From Sclerodactyla briareus (lineage: Eukaryota; Echinodermata; Holothuroidea; Dendrochirotida; Sclerodactylidae), in contig JAODTK010003876.1 in assembly GCA_026419785.1 (NCBI GenBank), forward strand, positions 369,445 through 433,444: a stretch of DNA of 64,000 nt, given 5' to 3'. The notes under the pieces are model-generated. The model did not search any database, was not told the DNA's origin, and saw nothing but the letters and a program-made list of their open reading frames with translations. Position 1 is the first letter of the stretch. Each line of letters starts with the position of its first letter. The translations under genes were made by a program, and so were the position numbers. This document shows positions 23,022 to 35,015 of this stretch, one piece after another.

Positions 23022-23815
23022 TTGTTGCTATGGCCTTTTTGGATCGTACAAACACTGCCGCTCCAAGGAACTGTTGTTATGGCCAAACTTCTACTGAGAG
23101 TCAGGTCTGGGGTCCCCCAGGGTACGGTCCTTGGCCCACTCTTTTTCCTTTGTTACATCAACGACCTGCCTGATACTGTGTCTTTTTGGCATATGACGCC
23201 TTTCTGTACTGCCAAATAAACTCCCCCAATGACCAACGTATACTACACAAGATGATCTCACATCCCTTGACAATGGTCCCGTGACTGGTGCAGCGACCTT
23301 CACTATTTCTAAACATATTTTCTTACCACCACTTTGAAAACCAAACCCTACAATGTGCTACAGGCTCCTTGCACAACCTTGCCTATGTAAACTCCCACTC
23401 CTACCTTGGTGTGGCATTCGACTCGGAACTGCAACGGGACCACCCACACCCATTGCCAAATCACTGCTAAGCAACTCAATCGCTAAATTTTCTCTCGAGA
23501 AATTTCTACAATTGCCCAGCTCATGTTAAAGAAGCTGCTCACAATATTTATGTGCGTCCCTAACTCGAGTATATTGCCTCTCATGTCTGTCACCTCAAAC
23601 CGTTACGGCAGAATGCAATTAGAAAATTTTCAATCTAGAGCTGGCAGGATTAGACACTGGTGCTTTTAGGCCTACCGAACTAATCACTCATATTATGTCT
23701 CATTAAAGTGGAACTCACTGGAGCTTAGAAGAAATGCTTTTGACTGATTACCTGACCACAAAATTTGCATGTCCCAACACAAGACATTTTCACCCCACAC
23801 AACAGTGGTACTAGG
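23022..23815 (+). pseudogene. LINE reverse transcriptase fragment (Jockey/CR1-like)
   Basis: [20 protein letters not shown] then INDLP at about 23096-23170 is the canonical RT block before the active site. The expected FADDAFLY follows, but at 23189-23197 the sequence reads GCA TAT GAC (Ala-Tyr-Asp), so the first catalytic Asp appears to be Tyr. With frame changes the relic continues through HSYLGVAFDSEL (about 23395-23430) and a thumb/connection region (LFMCVPNSSILP-like). It ends at SLKWNSLELRRNAF (about 23698-23740). Several frameshifts make it non-functional. The 5' half of the element is missing. Confidence 0.8.
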
Positions 23816-25389
23816 ACCAACAAGTCCCAAGAGGCCCCTCCCAAGCATTGCTTGCAGGGTTGGCGCCATCGAGGGCGCCTATTTTCCAAGGACCATTGCA
23901 TAATGGAACAAGTTTCTCTCAAATATTGCTGGACTTGGCAATGAGAGTGCCTTTTAGAGGGCAGTCGGCACCTCGCTACATCAATAACCTGCACACCAAC
24001 TATACTCCATCAAATTCCATGCAAGGGTGCAATTGGAGTATCCTCCATGAAGTCAGATGAAGATATGTGTCAGCGAGGCCTACTGTTGTTACTACTTTAC
24101 TACGGAAACAGGACAACTCGCTGCAATGCGAAGAGCATTGTTCACTCTCAGTGACATCCTCAGTCACTCCTGTCCTCTGATTAAAATGCTTCGAATTGCC
24201 TCCACCAATAAAGGGTCGGGTATTTGTGATAACTGCACAGAAATGCATGTCTATGCCTGTGGCACTGGGAGTATTTGTGTCCTAAAAGCACACCAATTAA
24301 CGAATTTTGCAATCACTCAATGAAGTAGTTCTCCAAGCGGTCAGGCAAAACGTGGTAACTCTTAGTCCTTGGGCAGAATTGAAACAATATAGTATACTCT
24401 TCCACATTTTTAAGATATCCATACGATAGCCTATCTCTATATGCCACGATTGAGCCCTTATAGAGCTTTAGCATGATGGGGCCCGAAATATGTCAAATGT
24501 TTTTTGTTGGCAACCTATGCGTAGGTGTCACTCACCAGCTGGGCTCTAAGCGTAAAAAGTAACTATTGGAAGGAACCTGACACGTCCCCAGGTATGTCCA
24601 AATGGCACTTGCCGGGCTGCTGCACCCTCAATCTGACTCGGTTTTTTCAGTCACTAACTCGAAAAAAATACTACTCCTGCCCAAGAAGATTCAGCCTCTT
24701 CTCTTTCAGATACACGCTGTGAAAAAAAGGAAACGATATCAATGAACTTCCCTAAAAGTTAAAACGTGTACATACACAATTCAAATATAACATTGAGCCA
24801 TCTTTTCTCATTTGGGGGGGGGGGGGGGTGTTCTTATAGCCCTTTATTAATCAACGCTACAGTATGCTCAACCGTAAGTCCATTTAAATCCGAACACCCA
24901 TTAATTTCACTAACCTATAGGTGTCACAACCAGTAGTAACTACTGTACATATCACACACATGCCCTGTCCATCAATCAACACTATGCTCAACCGTTAATC
25001 CATTTATTATTACATCACCGTGTAATTTCCTGGCACCCATTGATTCGACCCAACACAGTCAGTTCCACCACCTTACAAGGTGCTCAATGCTGTATTCCTG
25101 AAACCTATTTATTCACTTAACCCTGTCAGGCGGTCTCAACCGTAAACCCAATCATTCACATAACCACTGTGATTACTGCAAACCCCTCTATTCTCAACCG
25201 TTAACCCATTCATTCCCATAACAACTGTTGTTCCTGAAACCCATTTGTTCACTCGCTCATCATTTCGTTCTTTATTAAATTAATAAATATCAGTATTAAC
25301 TACATATCCCTCACATGACCCGTCCATTGATCAACACACGCTCATCGTCTCGTTAATTATTAAATTATTAAATAAAAACCACATGCTGG
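23816..25389. other. No gene recognised
   Basis: Contains a poly-G run at about 24813-24828. From about 24840 to 25330 there is a loose series of CAACCGT(T/A)AA(T/C)CCATT(T/C)ATT phrases, for example at 24869, 24988, 25137 and 25197. This may be a decayed minisatellite of irregular spacing. Confidence 0.4.
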
Positions 25390-26540
25390 TGCTGCTTGAT
25401 CTTTCCAGCAGCATTTCGATACCATAGTAACAACGTATTAAAACACAGAATAGCCACCAACAGGGTTTGTGATGCTGCCTTGAACTGGTTCTGTTCTTAC
25501 TGGAGTAACAGGACGCATGTGTCACTCTCAATGGCGCATCGGGCACAAACTCCGTTGCTCTTCGGATATGGTGTTCCACAGGGATCTGTCTTCAGTGTCT
25601 TGGGACCGACATAGTTCCCTTTATAAGCTTTAGGAGACATCTGCCGTCATCATGGAATTATGCTCCATTCATATGCTGATGAAACACAGCTCATGTTAGT
25701 TTCAATCCCAGACTACATTATCAATGACGCCCTAAGCTGCATGTAACTTGATTGTGCATTGAAGATATTAGGATCTTGCGTATAAACAAACTTAAGCTTA
25801 ATGACGCGAAAACGACAGCGGCTTTGTTTCCATCCCGGTATATGCCGTTCCTGATCATATGCCAAAAATCGAAAAGTTGGTGATACCGTCATCACACCCT
25901 CTGTGTTCGTAAACCTCGGTGTTTACTCTTCAGATTCTCACTGAATTAAAAACATGATCGCACATTTCTTCTTTTTTCCAATCTGCAAACGACCATTTAA
26001 GGAACATTGGTCGTTCTAGGAAATTCCCCACTATTAAGTAAGTGCTGACTACGGAATATCTTGTCTATACTTCCATCTCATCTTGGTTGGATCATTGTAA
26101 AGCCTCCTTTCGGTGTTCCCGATAGTCAAATTCAACGCTTGCAACTGTACAAAATTCTGCGGCGCGCGTTATCACTCGTGCAAGGAAATTCAACCATATC
26201 AGCAAGACCATTCAACGCACTTGCAATGACTCCTGTTAAAGAGAGAATCGAATTCAAATTGTTGCTCTTTGACTCATAAAGATATTCCAACAATGCTCAA
26301 TAATTGTCTGAGTATACAGCGACAAATTGCCAAGGTATGTTCCTGGCCAGCCTCTCTTCGTTCCTCTACCCAGCTTCACGATGGGTACCTCTGTTAAATT
26401 GCCAGCTATGGTGAAATATCTTTCTCCCATGCTGCTGCTCGTTTATTCAATGGCCACCCTATTTCTGTAAGGTCAGCGGAGAGTGTGAATGTCACGCTTA
26501 AAACGCTTCTCTTCATCAGGGCCTTTTCACACTTCCTTTC
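25390..26540 (+). pseudogene. L2/CR1-like LINE, RT domain to 3' end
   Basis: The RT starts with LLDLSS and an AFDT block at 25394-25425 that is split by one extra base. It continues with CDAALNWFCSYWSNRTHVS and YGVPQGSV (about 25465-25593). The active-site box reads YADETQL at 25672 onward, with Glu where the usual YADDTQL has the second Asp. Later blocks are LRNIGRSRKF, GVPDSQIQRLQL (26116 onward) and PVKERIEFKLLLF (26232-26270). A C-terminal stretch corresponds to the usual AP.LWN.LP..R region. Multiple frameshifts. The end abuts the Helentron-like element at 26542. Confidence 0.85.
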
Positions 26541-26541
26541 G

Positions 26542-28639
26542 TTTTTAGCTCAAACCAGCTATGCTGGTTGAGCTATTGTGATTTCCCTATCTATCCTCCT
26601 ATCTATCCAATCTATAAACTTTCGCTTTTTTGGCCCGACAAAATTGTTTGTGCGTTGTTGAATCTGGACCAGACTGGTCACAGCTGCTATTGACTGTTGG
26701 GTCATCATTGACCACCTAAAGGTCAGGTCAAATGGCATTGAAGGGCACAATGGGCCAATAAGTGGAAAACTGCAAAACGCTACTTCTCCTACAAAGTTTG
26801 GTGACGTGCTGATGTTCGGTCATAATGATGGGTCTAACAGCCGTACTTCGGGTGTTCAGGCATTTTTTATCCTGAGGGCCCATTTATGAAATTTCACACA
26901 ATGGTACTTGATGAACTCCTCCCACAAGGGCCTAACACTTGAATTACAACAAAATGTGTATCTACTACAAATTTAGTGCACAGTGCTGATGTTTGAGTCA
27001 TAATGATGGTCTAATAGACGTACTTTGGGGTGTCAGGATTTTTTACTTCCCAAGATCCGATGGGCCTGAGGTCCATTTTATGATATTTCACACATGGTGC
27101 TTGAAATGCCCATCTCCTCCTCAAAGCTTCAATTGATTTCCTCAAAGTTACATGGTAATGGTCCTTGGGTAGATTGGCCATGAGGGGTTATTCAAGATTA
27201 TGGGCCCAGGGCCAGTTTGGGACTGGGCCCATTATATGAAATACTAGTAAATCTCCTACAAATCTCGGTGCACCATGCTGAAATTCAGTCATAATGATGG
27301 TCTAATAGCTGCACCTTCAGGGTGCTCAGGGATTTGAGACCAAGGCTTAGTGTGGGCCCAAGGGCCCGCTATGGGGAATTACACAAAATGCTTCTCTCTC
27401 ACCAGTTTTAATGCACAGTACTGATGTTTCGTCAATAATGATGGTCTAAACAGTCGTAACCTTTGGGGGGCCAGGAATTTTTTCGGTCCAAGTCCCACTT
27501 GGGCCCAAGGGCCCATTCTATGAAATTACACAATGGGAGACTTGAAATGCATCCTCAAGCATATCCTTCCACAAGTACCAAAGGATTTTTTGAAGATACA
27601 GGTAATGCTCCTCGGTTAGGGGTCCATTGGGGGGGTTGCGAACAATGTGGGGGCCGCGGAGGTGCCCCAGAATGCTTTAATCAGCAAAATGCTTCTACAA
27701 AATTTGATGCACAAGTCAGGCTCAGGTTCTGGTCATAATGAGGGTATAGTGCCGTATTCAGGGTTTTCCAGGCTTTTAGGACCTGTGGCCCATTGTGGGC
27801 CCAATGGCCCATCACATGCAATCAAGCATGTTTTCCTCCTACAGTGCTGATGCTTTATCATAATGAGGAAAGTATACCAAGAACCCACTTAGGCCCTACA
27901 GCCTATCTACTCTATCAAGGTGTAACAATTGCCCCCAACAGTCATTCTGTGAGGATGTAGACCAAGCTGGACACATTGTTATTTGACTCGTGGACATGTT
28001 GACTTTGTGAAGGTCAGGGTCGAAGGTCCAAGGGGCAATATGGGCCATTATCTATAAAATTTAACAATGATCCCCTCCTCAAAAGTACATTAGATTTCTG
28101 AAACTGTGTCATATTGCTCCTTTGGAGGTGCTATTTCAGCTTGTTTGCAGATTTGGGATGCAACATTAATAGTGTTGTTAGAATTGAAAAGGTAAACATC
28201 TGATGAAAAGAAGCAAAACAGCATTCTGGGATGGAGGTGACCAAATTTGACCCCATGCTTAATTGACTTTTGTGAACTTGTGCAGGTCAAGGTCAGAGGC
28301 CACTAAAGGGGCAATAGGCCATTGTGTGAAATTGCATCTTTCCCTCAATTGGGCATCTTCCAATGGATGTTGGACTACAAGGAGCAACAAAGTTCATTGA
28401 CTGCTAATGATTTTGGGCAATATGAACACAAAAAAAAAAAAAACAAAAACCAAAAAAAAAAAAAAAAAAAAAAAAACCCCAAAAATACATTGAATTTTGT
28501 CAAAGGTTGTTACAGGGCAAAGAGGCCATGCTTGAAACTGCCTTTTGGCCTCATGATCTTGAACATATACACATAATGTACATGTATTCGTCTGTGGTGT
28601 ATTTGTTCGGTTTGAGATACAGCACCATTGTTGCTCTTG
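26542..28639 (+). mobile_element. Helentron-like non-autonomous element (HINE), copy 1, complete
   Basis: The 5' end is TTTTTAGCTCAAACC, whose TAGCTCAAACC (26546-26556) is the left subterminal inverted repeat. It lies in the hairpin AGCTCAAACCAGC-TAT-GCTGGTTGAGCT and is followed by a short CTAT/ATCC microsatellite. The core runs from about 26690 to 28500 as imperfect units. Six of them carry GTCATAATGATGGTCTAA-like phrases, near 26820, 26998, 27288, 27431, 27732 and 27856. The right repeat GGTTTGAGATA (28609-28619) pairs with the left one with one mismatch, and a 3' hairpin at 28621-28635 precedes CTTG. No ORF codes for a helicase. The structure matches HINE/DINE-like elements, which helicases supplied elsewhere mobilise. 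An A-rich stretch at 28430-28477 interrupts the core. Confidence 0.65.
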
Positions 28640-29584
28640 TTTCCCACTCTTGTTTTGTGTTTTCTATTGATCTTTAGGACTTTTTGTCTTTTTCCTGTAC
28701 TCTTTGTGATATTGTGCTATCTAAATAATTTAACATTATTTTAATTTAAATCTATTGTTGCTTGCTGATCCCGCCATTATCCTCTCCTCTCGATCTGGTA
28801 ACCCGAGCCGTTTTAACCAGTTCCGAAATCGTACCGGGGACATTTTAACCAAAGCAGAGAAACGTTTTTGACATTTTTACCTTACCGTACAACACAACCT
28901 AGCAGGAGTTTTGGTTGAACCCGGGACGTTTTGGTACACAGGGATTGTTTTGGTGAAGTACGTTTTTACTGGCAATGCGCCAACACATACTTTCCCTTGT
29001 GCAGTCTTTTTCATTCCTCAAAATTTATATCATAAATTTAATGATAAACATGAGAACCTAGGCTAGTTGACGTAGGCACCCATCCCATGTTCTACCTCTG
29101 GCGAGGGTGACGTGCGGCAAATTTGACTTGCTATGAAATTTCCACTTGCGGTGAGTTTGTCTGCAGCGAGTCTGTTTTGCGGCGAAAGGTCTTTCAATAC
29201 TTTACTATCAGTACTACTACAGGTAGCTATATGTATATTCCTTGAACAGAATTGGTGTTTCCACAAAGGTGGCGCCAGCCGGGTGGGGCAAGTGGGCCGT
29301 GCCCCCCTTGGTGAATGTTCTGCATTTCGTTGGGAGCCGAGTGGGTACGCTAACACACCCCAACGAAAGCCTATTGCAGTACAGTAATTTTTCCAACCTT
29401 CTTTAAACTTCCTATATTGAAGCCTGAAATTTTTTTGGCAGGCTCGCATGCCTCATATCTCTTGACTTACTGTTTCTCCCTTAAGGTTAAGTTAAGATCA
29501 GCGTATACATTTTCAACCAGAGGCAGTGTGCGAAATCAAGCAGTCAATAGCCAAAGCAAAGAAAATATGATAATTAAGTCATTT
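28640..29584. other. No gene recognised
   Basis: Short ORFs only. A phrase near 29270-29310 (GGCGCCAGCCGGGTGGGGCA, then GTGCCCCCC) resembles the G/C-run transposon ends seen at 1.2 and 2.1 kb. Confidence 0.35.
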
Positions 29585-29725
29585 GTGGGTGCATCGCCAC
29601 TGAATCCTGACATTTTCAGAATGCAACAGGCTCCTACTTTTTTCAAACTCTCCTACTTTTTGACTTGCCTCTCACTTCTCCTATTTTTGACTGAATAATC
29701 CTACTTTCTCTATTTTTTTAAAGTT
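29585..29725 (+). repeat. GGGTGCATCGCCAC terminus plus CTCCTACTTTTT array 1
   Basis: CATTTGTGGGTGCATCGCCAC is followed by ATGCAACAGGCTCCTAC and then six or so CTCCTACTTTTT-like units. Similar arrays lie at 32631, 59745 and 63372. Confidence 0.75.
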
Positions 29726-30398
29726 TGCTTGATGAAAAGAATCCTGAGTAATGTTCCATCACAAAAGTTCCCAGCAATAAATGCCAAAATGTAATTCTTC
29801 AGAAGTAGCTCGTCATTGCAAGTTTCAGACTGACCACCAGGACAGCCTACAAGCTCAAGCTGTCAGTATTAGTCCGCAGTATCATGCTCGCTTCCTCAGG
29901 CAGAAGTGAGTTGGTAAGAAGAGGGGGAAGCGTGTCAACTATTGCAGTAACAAAGAAGGAGAATCAGCTACCAGAGAACAAGCTGTAGTGGGAGAGGCAA
30001 CATGAACCACAGTTCTAGGGAATATGGAACCAGAGCACCAACAAGGGACCATAGAGACATTACAACAAGGGAGAGCACAAGAGCTACCCCAAGAGAAAAT
30101 AGATGCTTTGACCGACTGAATGGAAAATTACAGGCCCAGGCAATCCTCAGAGGATGGTAACAAAAAGCAGGGAACAAGCCAGTACAAGAGTACACCCTGA
30201 TTGACCATTACTGGAGGCAAGTGTTGAATCGGACAAACTCATTGGGGTCACAGCTGTATGGATATTCCAAATGGCAAGGCTCAGTGGACCTGAATCAGAC
30301 TCTCAGTTATCTGAGTCTATCAATTCTTTGAGATGGTAACGTGCAGTCAGGATCACTGGTTCTGGAACTCGCCCATGAGATGCCTGTGACCTACGCAG

Positions 30399-30857
30399 GT
30401 GAAGCTCATAGATCTGCCAGTAGTGGTATGCTGCGAGATTGCAGAAGAGGAGAGAGAAACTCCGCCAAACAGCGTCCAACATAACAAAAAGGAAAAAGAA
30501 GCCAGAGAGAAGACAAGAGACAAGGAAGCTATGGGACGAAGAAAAAATCATACTGGACAGAGAAAGGACTCTCACAAAAGAACAGGGAAACGGTGTAATG
30601 CGACATGTCTGCAGGCGAATAAGCGACTACTTAAAGCCATAAAAGACAAAGGACATGGGAGAAATCCTCTGTGTCCAAGGTCTCATAGATGTTGCCACAC
30701 CAAAAAAATGGAACGAGCCGTGAGAGGACTTGAGACTCAGGAAGACGGCAAGGAATTAGGAGAGAAACGCAGGAAAGTCATGAAATACTTTTCAACAGCT
30801 TCCGCTAGTTTGCCAAGTGACGACTTGCTGTCATGTTCATGTTCCGGCCTGTAAATG
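30399..30857 (+). CDS. Unrecognised 151-residue ORF, probably transposon-derived
   Basis: The longest clean ORF in the 29-33 kb repeat block runs from ATG 30399 to the TAA-adjacent stop after ...LLSCSCSGL. The middle is very Lys/Arg/Glu-rich (EKTRDKEAMGRRKNHTGQRK), and the C-terminal third has HRCCHTKKMERAVRGLE and RRKVMKYFSTASAS. The DNA encoding the C-terminal third has a diverged relative at about 63110-63260, so it is part of a repeated element. No domain is recognised. No promoter, splice site or family can be argued, and it could be non-coding repeat sequence. Confidence 0.3.
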
Positions 30858-31165
30858 AGTTCAGATCTGTTGATGTACATGTATTTTTTGGTTGTGATGT
30901 ACTGTATGGGTACGATAAACCCATAGGTTCAAGAGAATTACCATAAGAAAGCCATAGAAATCACAATCTATATGTCGCATTGCAGTGTAGTCAATCATAT
31001 TGGCCTATGCAATTTTTTGTAGAGTATGTGACACTTATAGTATGAAATAGGGTGAGTCACAAAGATCAGTGTCTTCACAGCAGCTGCCTAATTAACAAAC
31101 CTCACTAGTTCGTAGTTGTATAGCTCAAGGGGACAAATGTTCAATCTGGATGTGGTTATATCACT

Positions 31166-31535
31166 GTTTGAAGGAAGCAGTGGTGATAATGTCATGATAC
31201 TAGGAATGAATGAAAAGTGTATGACATTTACTACATGATTAATCACAAGGGTTTTTTTTTCAACAAATCAGGACAAAGAATTCGAAAAGGTGAATTTTGA
31301 TGCAGAAATTGTAGGGGAAAACCCAGAATGAGGATTTATGGGAAAAAATCTTTTTATTGAAATGGGATTTTAAATAAAAGGTGATGTGAGTGACTAAATG
31401 AAAAAAATTCAACACAAGCTTTTCGACAAGATGGCATTTCTGTGGATTGCCCTCTTGTCACTGTTTTGAAAGGAAGAATTGTTGACAATGTCATGACTAA
31501 TAAACAGTGTATGACATTTACTACATAAGTTTTCT
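31166..31535 (+). repeat. Direct repeat pair with TGTATGACATTTACTACAT
   Basis: Blocks at about 31166-31240 and 31456-31530 share TCACTGTTT, AATGTCATGA, AGTGTATGACATTTACTACA, with spacing of about 290 bp. Confidence 0.7.
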
Positions 31536-31689
31536 TCAATGACCTTACCGGTACCATACGATCATAATATGTAAACTTATAAAGTGCCGGTATCCGTCCG
31601 AAGACGCTCATGGCGCTGTGTGAAACGACCGGACAAAACAAAACAATAGAAATACAAAGTTACGAGTGAAACGATTGCTTAAACAGAAA

Positions 31690-32260
31690 AGTTTTGAGTG
31701 CTGACTGGGAAGCTTCGTCCATGGAGGTAGCCATTCGCCCCTGGACAGGAAAGGGCCTCGTTCCCATACGTCTGCGGCAGCATTGGCAAATGCACAGTCG
31801 CCCCACTGGTTGTTAGACCTCGCCTCAACTAGAAGTCTTTGGTTCGATGACCGGAGTGTAGCCCGACGAGGAGTGTAGAGATGGACGAGGTCCGCGAGAT
31901 GTAGGAAGGGGCACGACCGGTCAACACTTTGTAAACCAGTGTAGCCAGTTTGTAGGCAATCCGCTGCCTGACAGGAAGCCAGTGAAGGGCGGATAGCACC
32001 GGAGTGATATGTGTACGAGAGTGGTGATGTGATGATTCTCGCAGCTCTGTTCTGTAGGTGCTGCGGGCGATCAACTTGGGTTTGAGCGAAACCATGAAGG
32101 AGAGAGAGTTACAGTTATCCAGATTGATGTGGCATACGCGTGAACCAGAATTTCAGCCACATCACTGCTCAGTGTTTCCGGATCGATCCAATGTTACGCA
32201 GAGACAGATGCTCTCCTGAGCACGGGGCTATTAGCCACTGTACTCGATCCTGTTGTAGTC
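31690..32260 (-). pseudogene. L2/CR1-like LINE 3' fragment
   Basis: Minus-strand frames give LSLRNIGSIRKHLSSDVAEI and LVHAYATS, then HITPVLSALHWLPVRQRIAY and KLATLVYKVLTGRAPSYIS. The tail RSNNQWGDCAFANAAADVWE and RGPFLS ends at about 31740. This is the ordered C-terminal half of an L2/CR1 polyprotein, usually HITPVL..LHWLPV..RI.YK...L.YK.L.G.AP.Y. Frames shift between blocks, the RT active site is missing, and the copy is 5'-truncated. Confidence 0.8.
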
Positions 32261-32630
32261 TTCGTCAGTAAGTTTCAAGTCAACTTTGAAGTGGTATAAC
32301 TTATCTTGATTCTTCTAGTAATTGTCGATCTCCTTTCCAATAACTGAAGGCTGGTAGAGAAATATCACTGGAAATATTCATGCTTGTTACTACAAACTCA
32401 ACCCAAGCTATGCGCTCAGTAATTGTATGGGTGTTCAGGTATGTCTGTGGCCCTCATGTGTGAACCAATTCACATTCTCTATTGATGTGATAACAACGAG
32501 AAGAACGGGAAATGAATGTGTGATATATTGTTGTTGTTTTTTTTCAAATATGGCTGGTATGTCTGGTTGAGTACAAGGTACATCCTGCTGGTGAGTATCG
32601 ACAAAGAACTACCTCTGAGAATCAATGAAG
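32261..32630. other. No feature seen
   Basis: AT-rich spacer inside the 29-33 kb repeat block. No ORF or repeat partner was recognised. Confidence 0.35.
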
Positions 32631-32722
32631 GTCCTACTTTGCCCTCCTACTTTTCTGATCAAAATCCTACTTTCCTCCTACTTTTCAAAAATTTCCTACT
32701 TACTTTTTCTCCTACTTTTTTA
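32631..32722 (+). repeat. CTCCTACTTTT array 2
   Basis: About eight CCTACTTT/CTCCTACTTTT units in 90 bp, same strand as the arrays at 29632, 59745 and 63372. Confidence 0.8.
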
Positions 32723-32996
32723 ATTGAGCCGGTGTGATGCCTGTATTTTGTTCTTGTTATTCTACTTCACAAGGAAATTGCAGAAATTCTTATTTGAAAT
32801 TTATTTTTATAACTCAAAATTTATTTTTCGTTTCTGGCTCAATATGCGTTCCATGACAAGCCTTCACCTTTCATCATGGTAGAATGTGTTTCAGACTTTA
32901 GGAGATCGAAAAAAATGGCCTCATTCGAGTTTATAGATAAATCAGATTCAATCGGAATTCCTGATAACAATTAGGTAAGTAGAATGCAAGGATAGC

Positions 32997-33270
32997 TAGG
33001 CCTCCACAATTGGGGCAATACACCCACAAATGAGTGGAATATTGTGATTTTTTATTCTTTGACGAAGTCAGAGGATCGATGCAGTCATGACGATGTGTGT
33101 GTGTGTATGTGACGCCTATCCTTGTTAACATGATAACCCGACCCCACTTGAATGGATGGAAGTTCATACTGGTTATATGGGTTTCTTCATAATGAGTTAC
33201 ATGATCCTATTGTTTCAGGGTCAGGTCGAAGGTCATCTGAGGTCGAGAGAGGTCAAAGTCGAAGAAAAGG
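32997..33270 (+). repeat. GT/GGTCA repeat family, copy 1
   Basis: It starts with GGCAATACACCCACAAATGA, the reverse-complement relative of the 29587 terminus. Then come TTTATTCTTTGACGAAGTCA, a (GT)n run, GTGACGCC, ATGATAACCCGACCCCACTT, ATAATGAGTTACATGATCC and GGTCAGGTCGAAGGTCATCT. Copies are at 34790 and 63500. Confidence 0.75.
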
Positions 33271-33639
33271 TCAAAGAAAATTTTGTTAACGCAATAAGTC
33301 CAGATTGCCTGGCCCGATCAGGAATTGAAATTGAAATTTGGCATGCAGCTCCATTTAGGGGGATAAAGTGAAATCTATTGATTTTTGTTGTAATTCAAAG
33401 TCAGATTTTGGGGGAATTATGGCAAATGGGGAAAAAAATTAATTTGGCAATTCACTCATTTGTGCAATTGTGGGTCTGCAGATTAGGTCGGGTTGCCATG
33501 ATATGTGAAACGTATAATCAGTGACTAGTAGTACATATGTGTTCCACAGGAATTGTAGGTGGAATATTAAAAAGGGGGGTTGGGTGTGGTGGTACGTGGG
33601 GGGTAACCAGGCCACAAAATTTTGTCATATTGTAGATAT

Positions 33640-33958
33640 GTGCATTTGTATTTTTTGCCTTTGAATGCTCATGCTTCGATAGACATTGACCAGAGTTCAG
33701 GACATAATATTCATTGACTGCTGCGTGAAGATTTGGACCACCCAAAGGTGATAGGTCATTGAAGGAGCCTAATGGGCCATTGTGGAAAAAAAGATGTATC
33801 TCCTCCTGGAGTACCTCACAAATGAAGTTGTGTCTTCCGAGCTCGCTCAATGTCATCCAAGGTCGGTTAACTGAAATCATGCACAACTCAAACACATATC
33901 AGTTCACATACATATTGGAAATTGTCTGGTTGAGCTACTAAAACCATTGGTTCTCTAG
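33640..33958 (+). mobile_element. HINE copy 2, 5'-truncated
   Basis: Core phrases ATTGACTGCTG, GGTCATTGAAGGAGCCTAAT and GGGCCATTGTG match the copy-1 core. The 3' end reads CTGGTTGAGCTA (33926-33937), a hairpin AACCATTGGTT (33942-33952), CT, CTAG (33955-33958) and then TT. No 5' terminus was found. Confidence 0.6.
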
Positions 33959-33984
33959 TTATGAGAGGTAGAATAACAGGAGCA

Positions 33985-34045
33985 AGATATCGGTGGTGGC
34001 GATACACTCACAATGAGTGAAATATTGTGATTGTTCTAGCTTGCT
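33985..34045 (+). repeat. Fragment with GTGGCGATACAC terminus
   Basis: GGTGGCGATACACTCACAAT, then GAGTGAAATATTGTGATT, matches the right arm of the MITE at 13601-13851 and the block at 32997. Confidence 0.65.
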
Positions 34046-34789
34046 CCATTGACTGCACACAAATGAAATGAGTGTCACACGTGCACATCGGCTACAGTCT
34101 TATGGAATATTCGTAAATCTCTTGAAGAGAGCGTTCAATATTGGGGGGGAGGGAACGTCTGCCCTGAGAAAGAGTCTACCACTGTTTTGCCAGACAGCTG
34201 AAAAACGAACGTCATTGAGCAAGTGCGTTCTTAGATTGGTGTGCTCTTATCGAAACAAATACTTCCATTGCCAGGCGGCATAAACCTACATTTCTGTGCA
34301 GTTATTGCAAATACCCAACCTTTTCTTGGTGGAGGTAATTTGCAATATTCTATCAGTTGCGCCTGATGAGTGGATGTCCACTAGAGTAAACAATGCTCGA
34401 ACTGTCCAATGTCAAATCGGAGGGGAAATGGCATCATTCTCACACGCACCGCATGTTTTACTAGTCACATAATCAATCAGGAGATAAACAGATCTATGAA
34501 TGCGAGGGAAAAGGCTATACATTGATGCTGGAAAGTTTAAAATTTACAAAGCGTTTGCATTTCATTAAGTGGACAAATATTTAATGAAGTTTTGAAACAA
34601 ATCGAATGAATGTCATACCTACTAATGAAACGTTAAGGCATTATTCTGTTTATAATGATACTAACATTAAGAACAACCTGGAAACTACCGAATTGCGTGA
34701 ATTATTGATCGTTTGGGGAAGATTTATAGCCTACGGTAGCTCATTCACTTGTGCCAGTGATTTTTACTTCATAACCATGTGTTTTGTTT
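34046..34789. other. No feature seen
   Basis: Short ORFs without family resemblance. No repeat partner was noticed. Confidence 0.35.
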
Positions 34790-35015
34790 TTATTCCTTTA
34801 CGAAGTCAGAGGAAACTATGTAGTCATGACAGTATGTGGGTGTGTATGTATGTGTGTGTATGTATGTGACACCTGCTTGTGAACACGAAACTTGACCCAA
34901 CTGGATGGTGGGATGAAGCTCAGACTTGTATGTGTGTTCCCAATGTTGAGTAAATGAACCCTATTATTGTTTGGGTCAGGTCAGAGGTATCTGAGGTCAC
35001 CGAGGGTCAAATCGC
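34790..35015 (+). repeat. GT/GGTCA repeat family, copy 2
   Basis: TTTTTATTCCTTTACGAAGT, CAGAGGA, GTAGTCATGAC, a (GT/GTAT)n run, GTGACACC, AACTTGACCCAACTGGATGG, GAACCCTATTATTGTTTGG and GGTCAGGTCAGAGG are collinear with 33045-33260. Confidence 0.75.
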
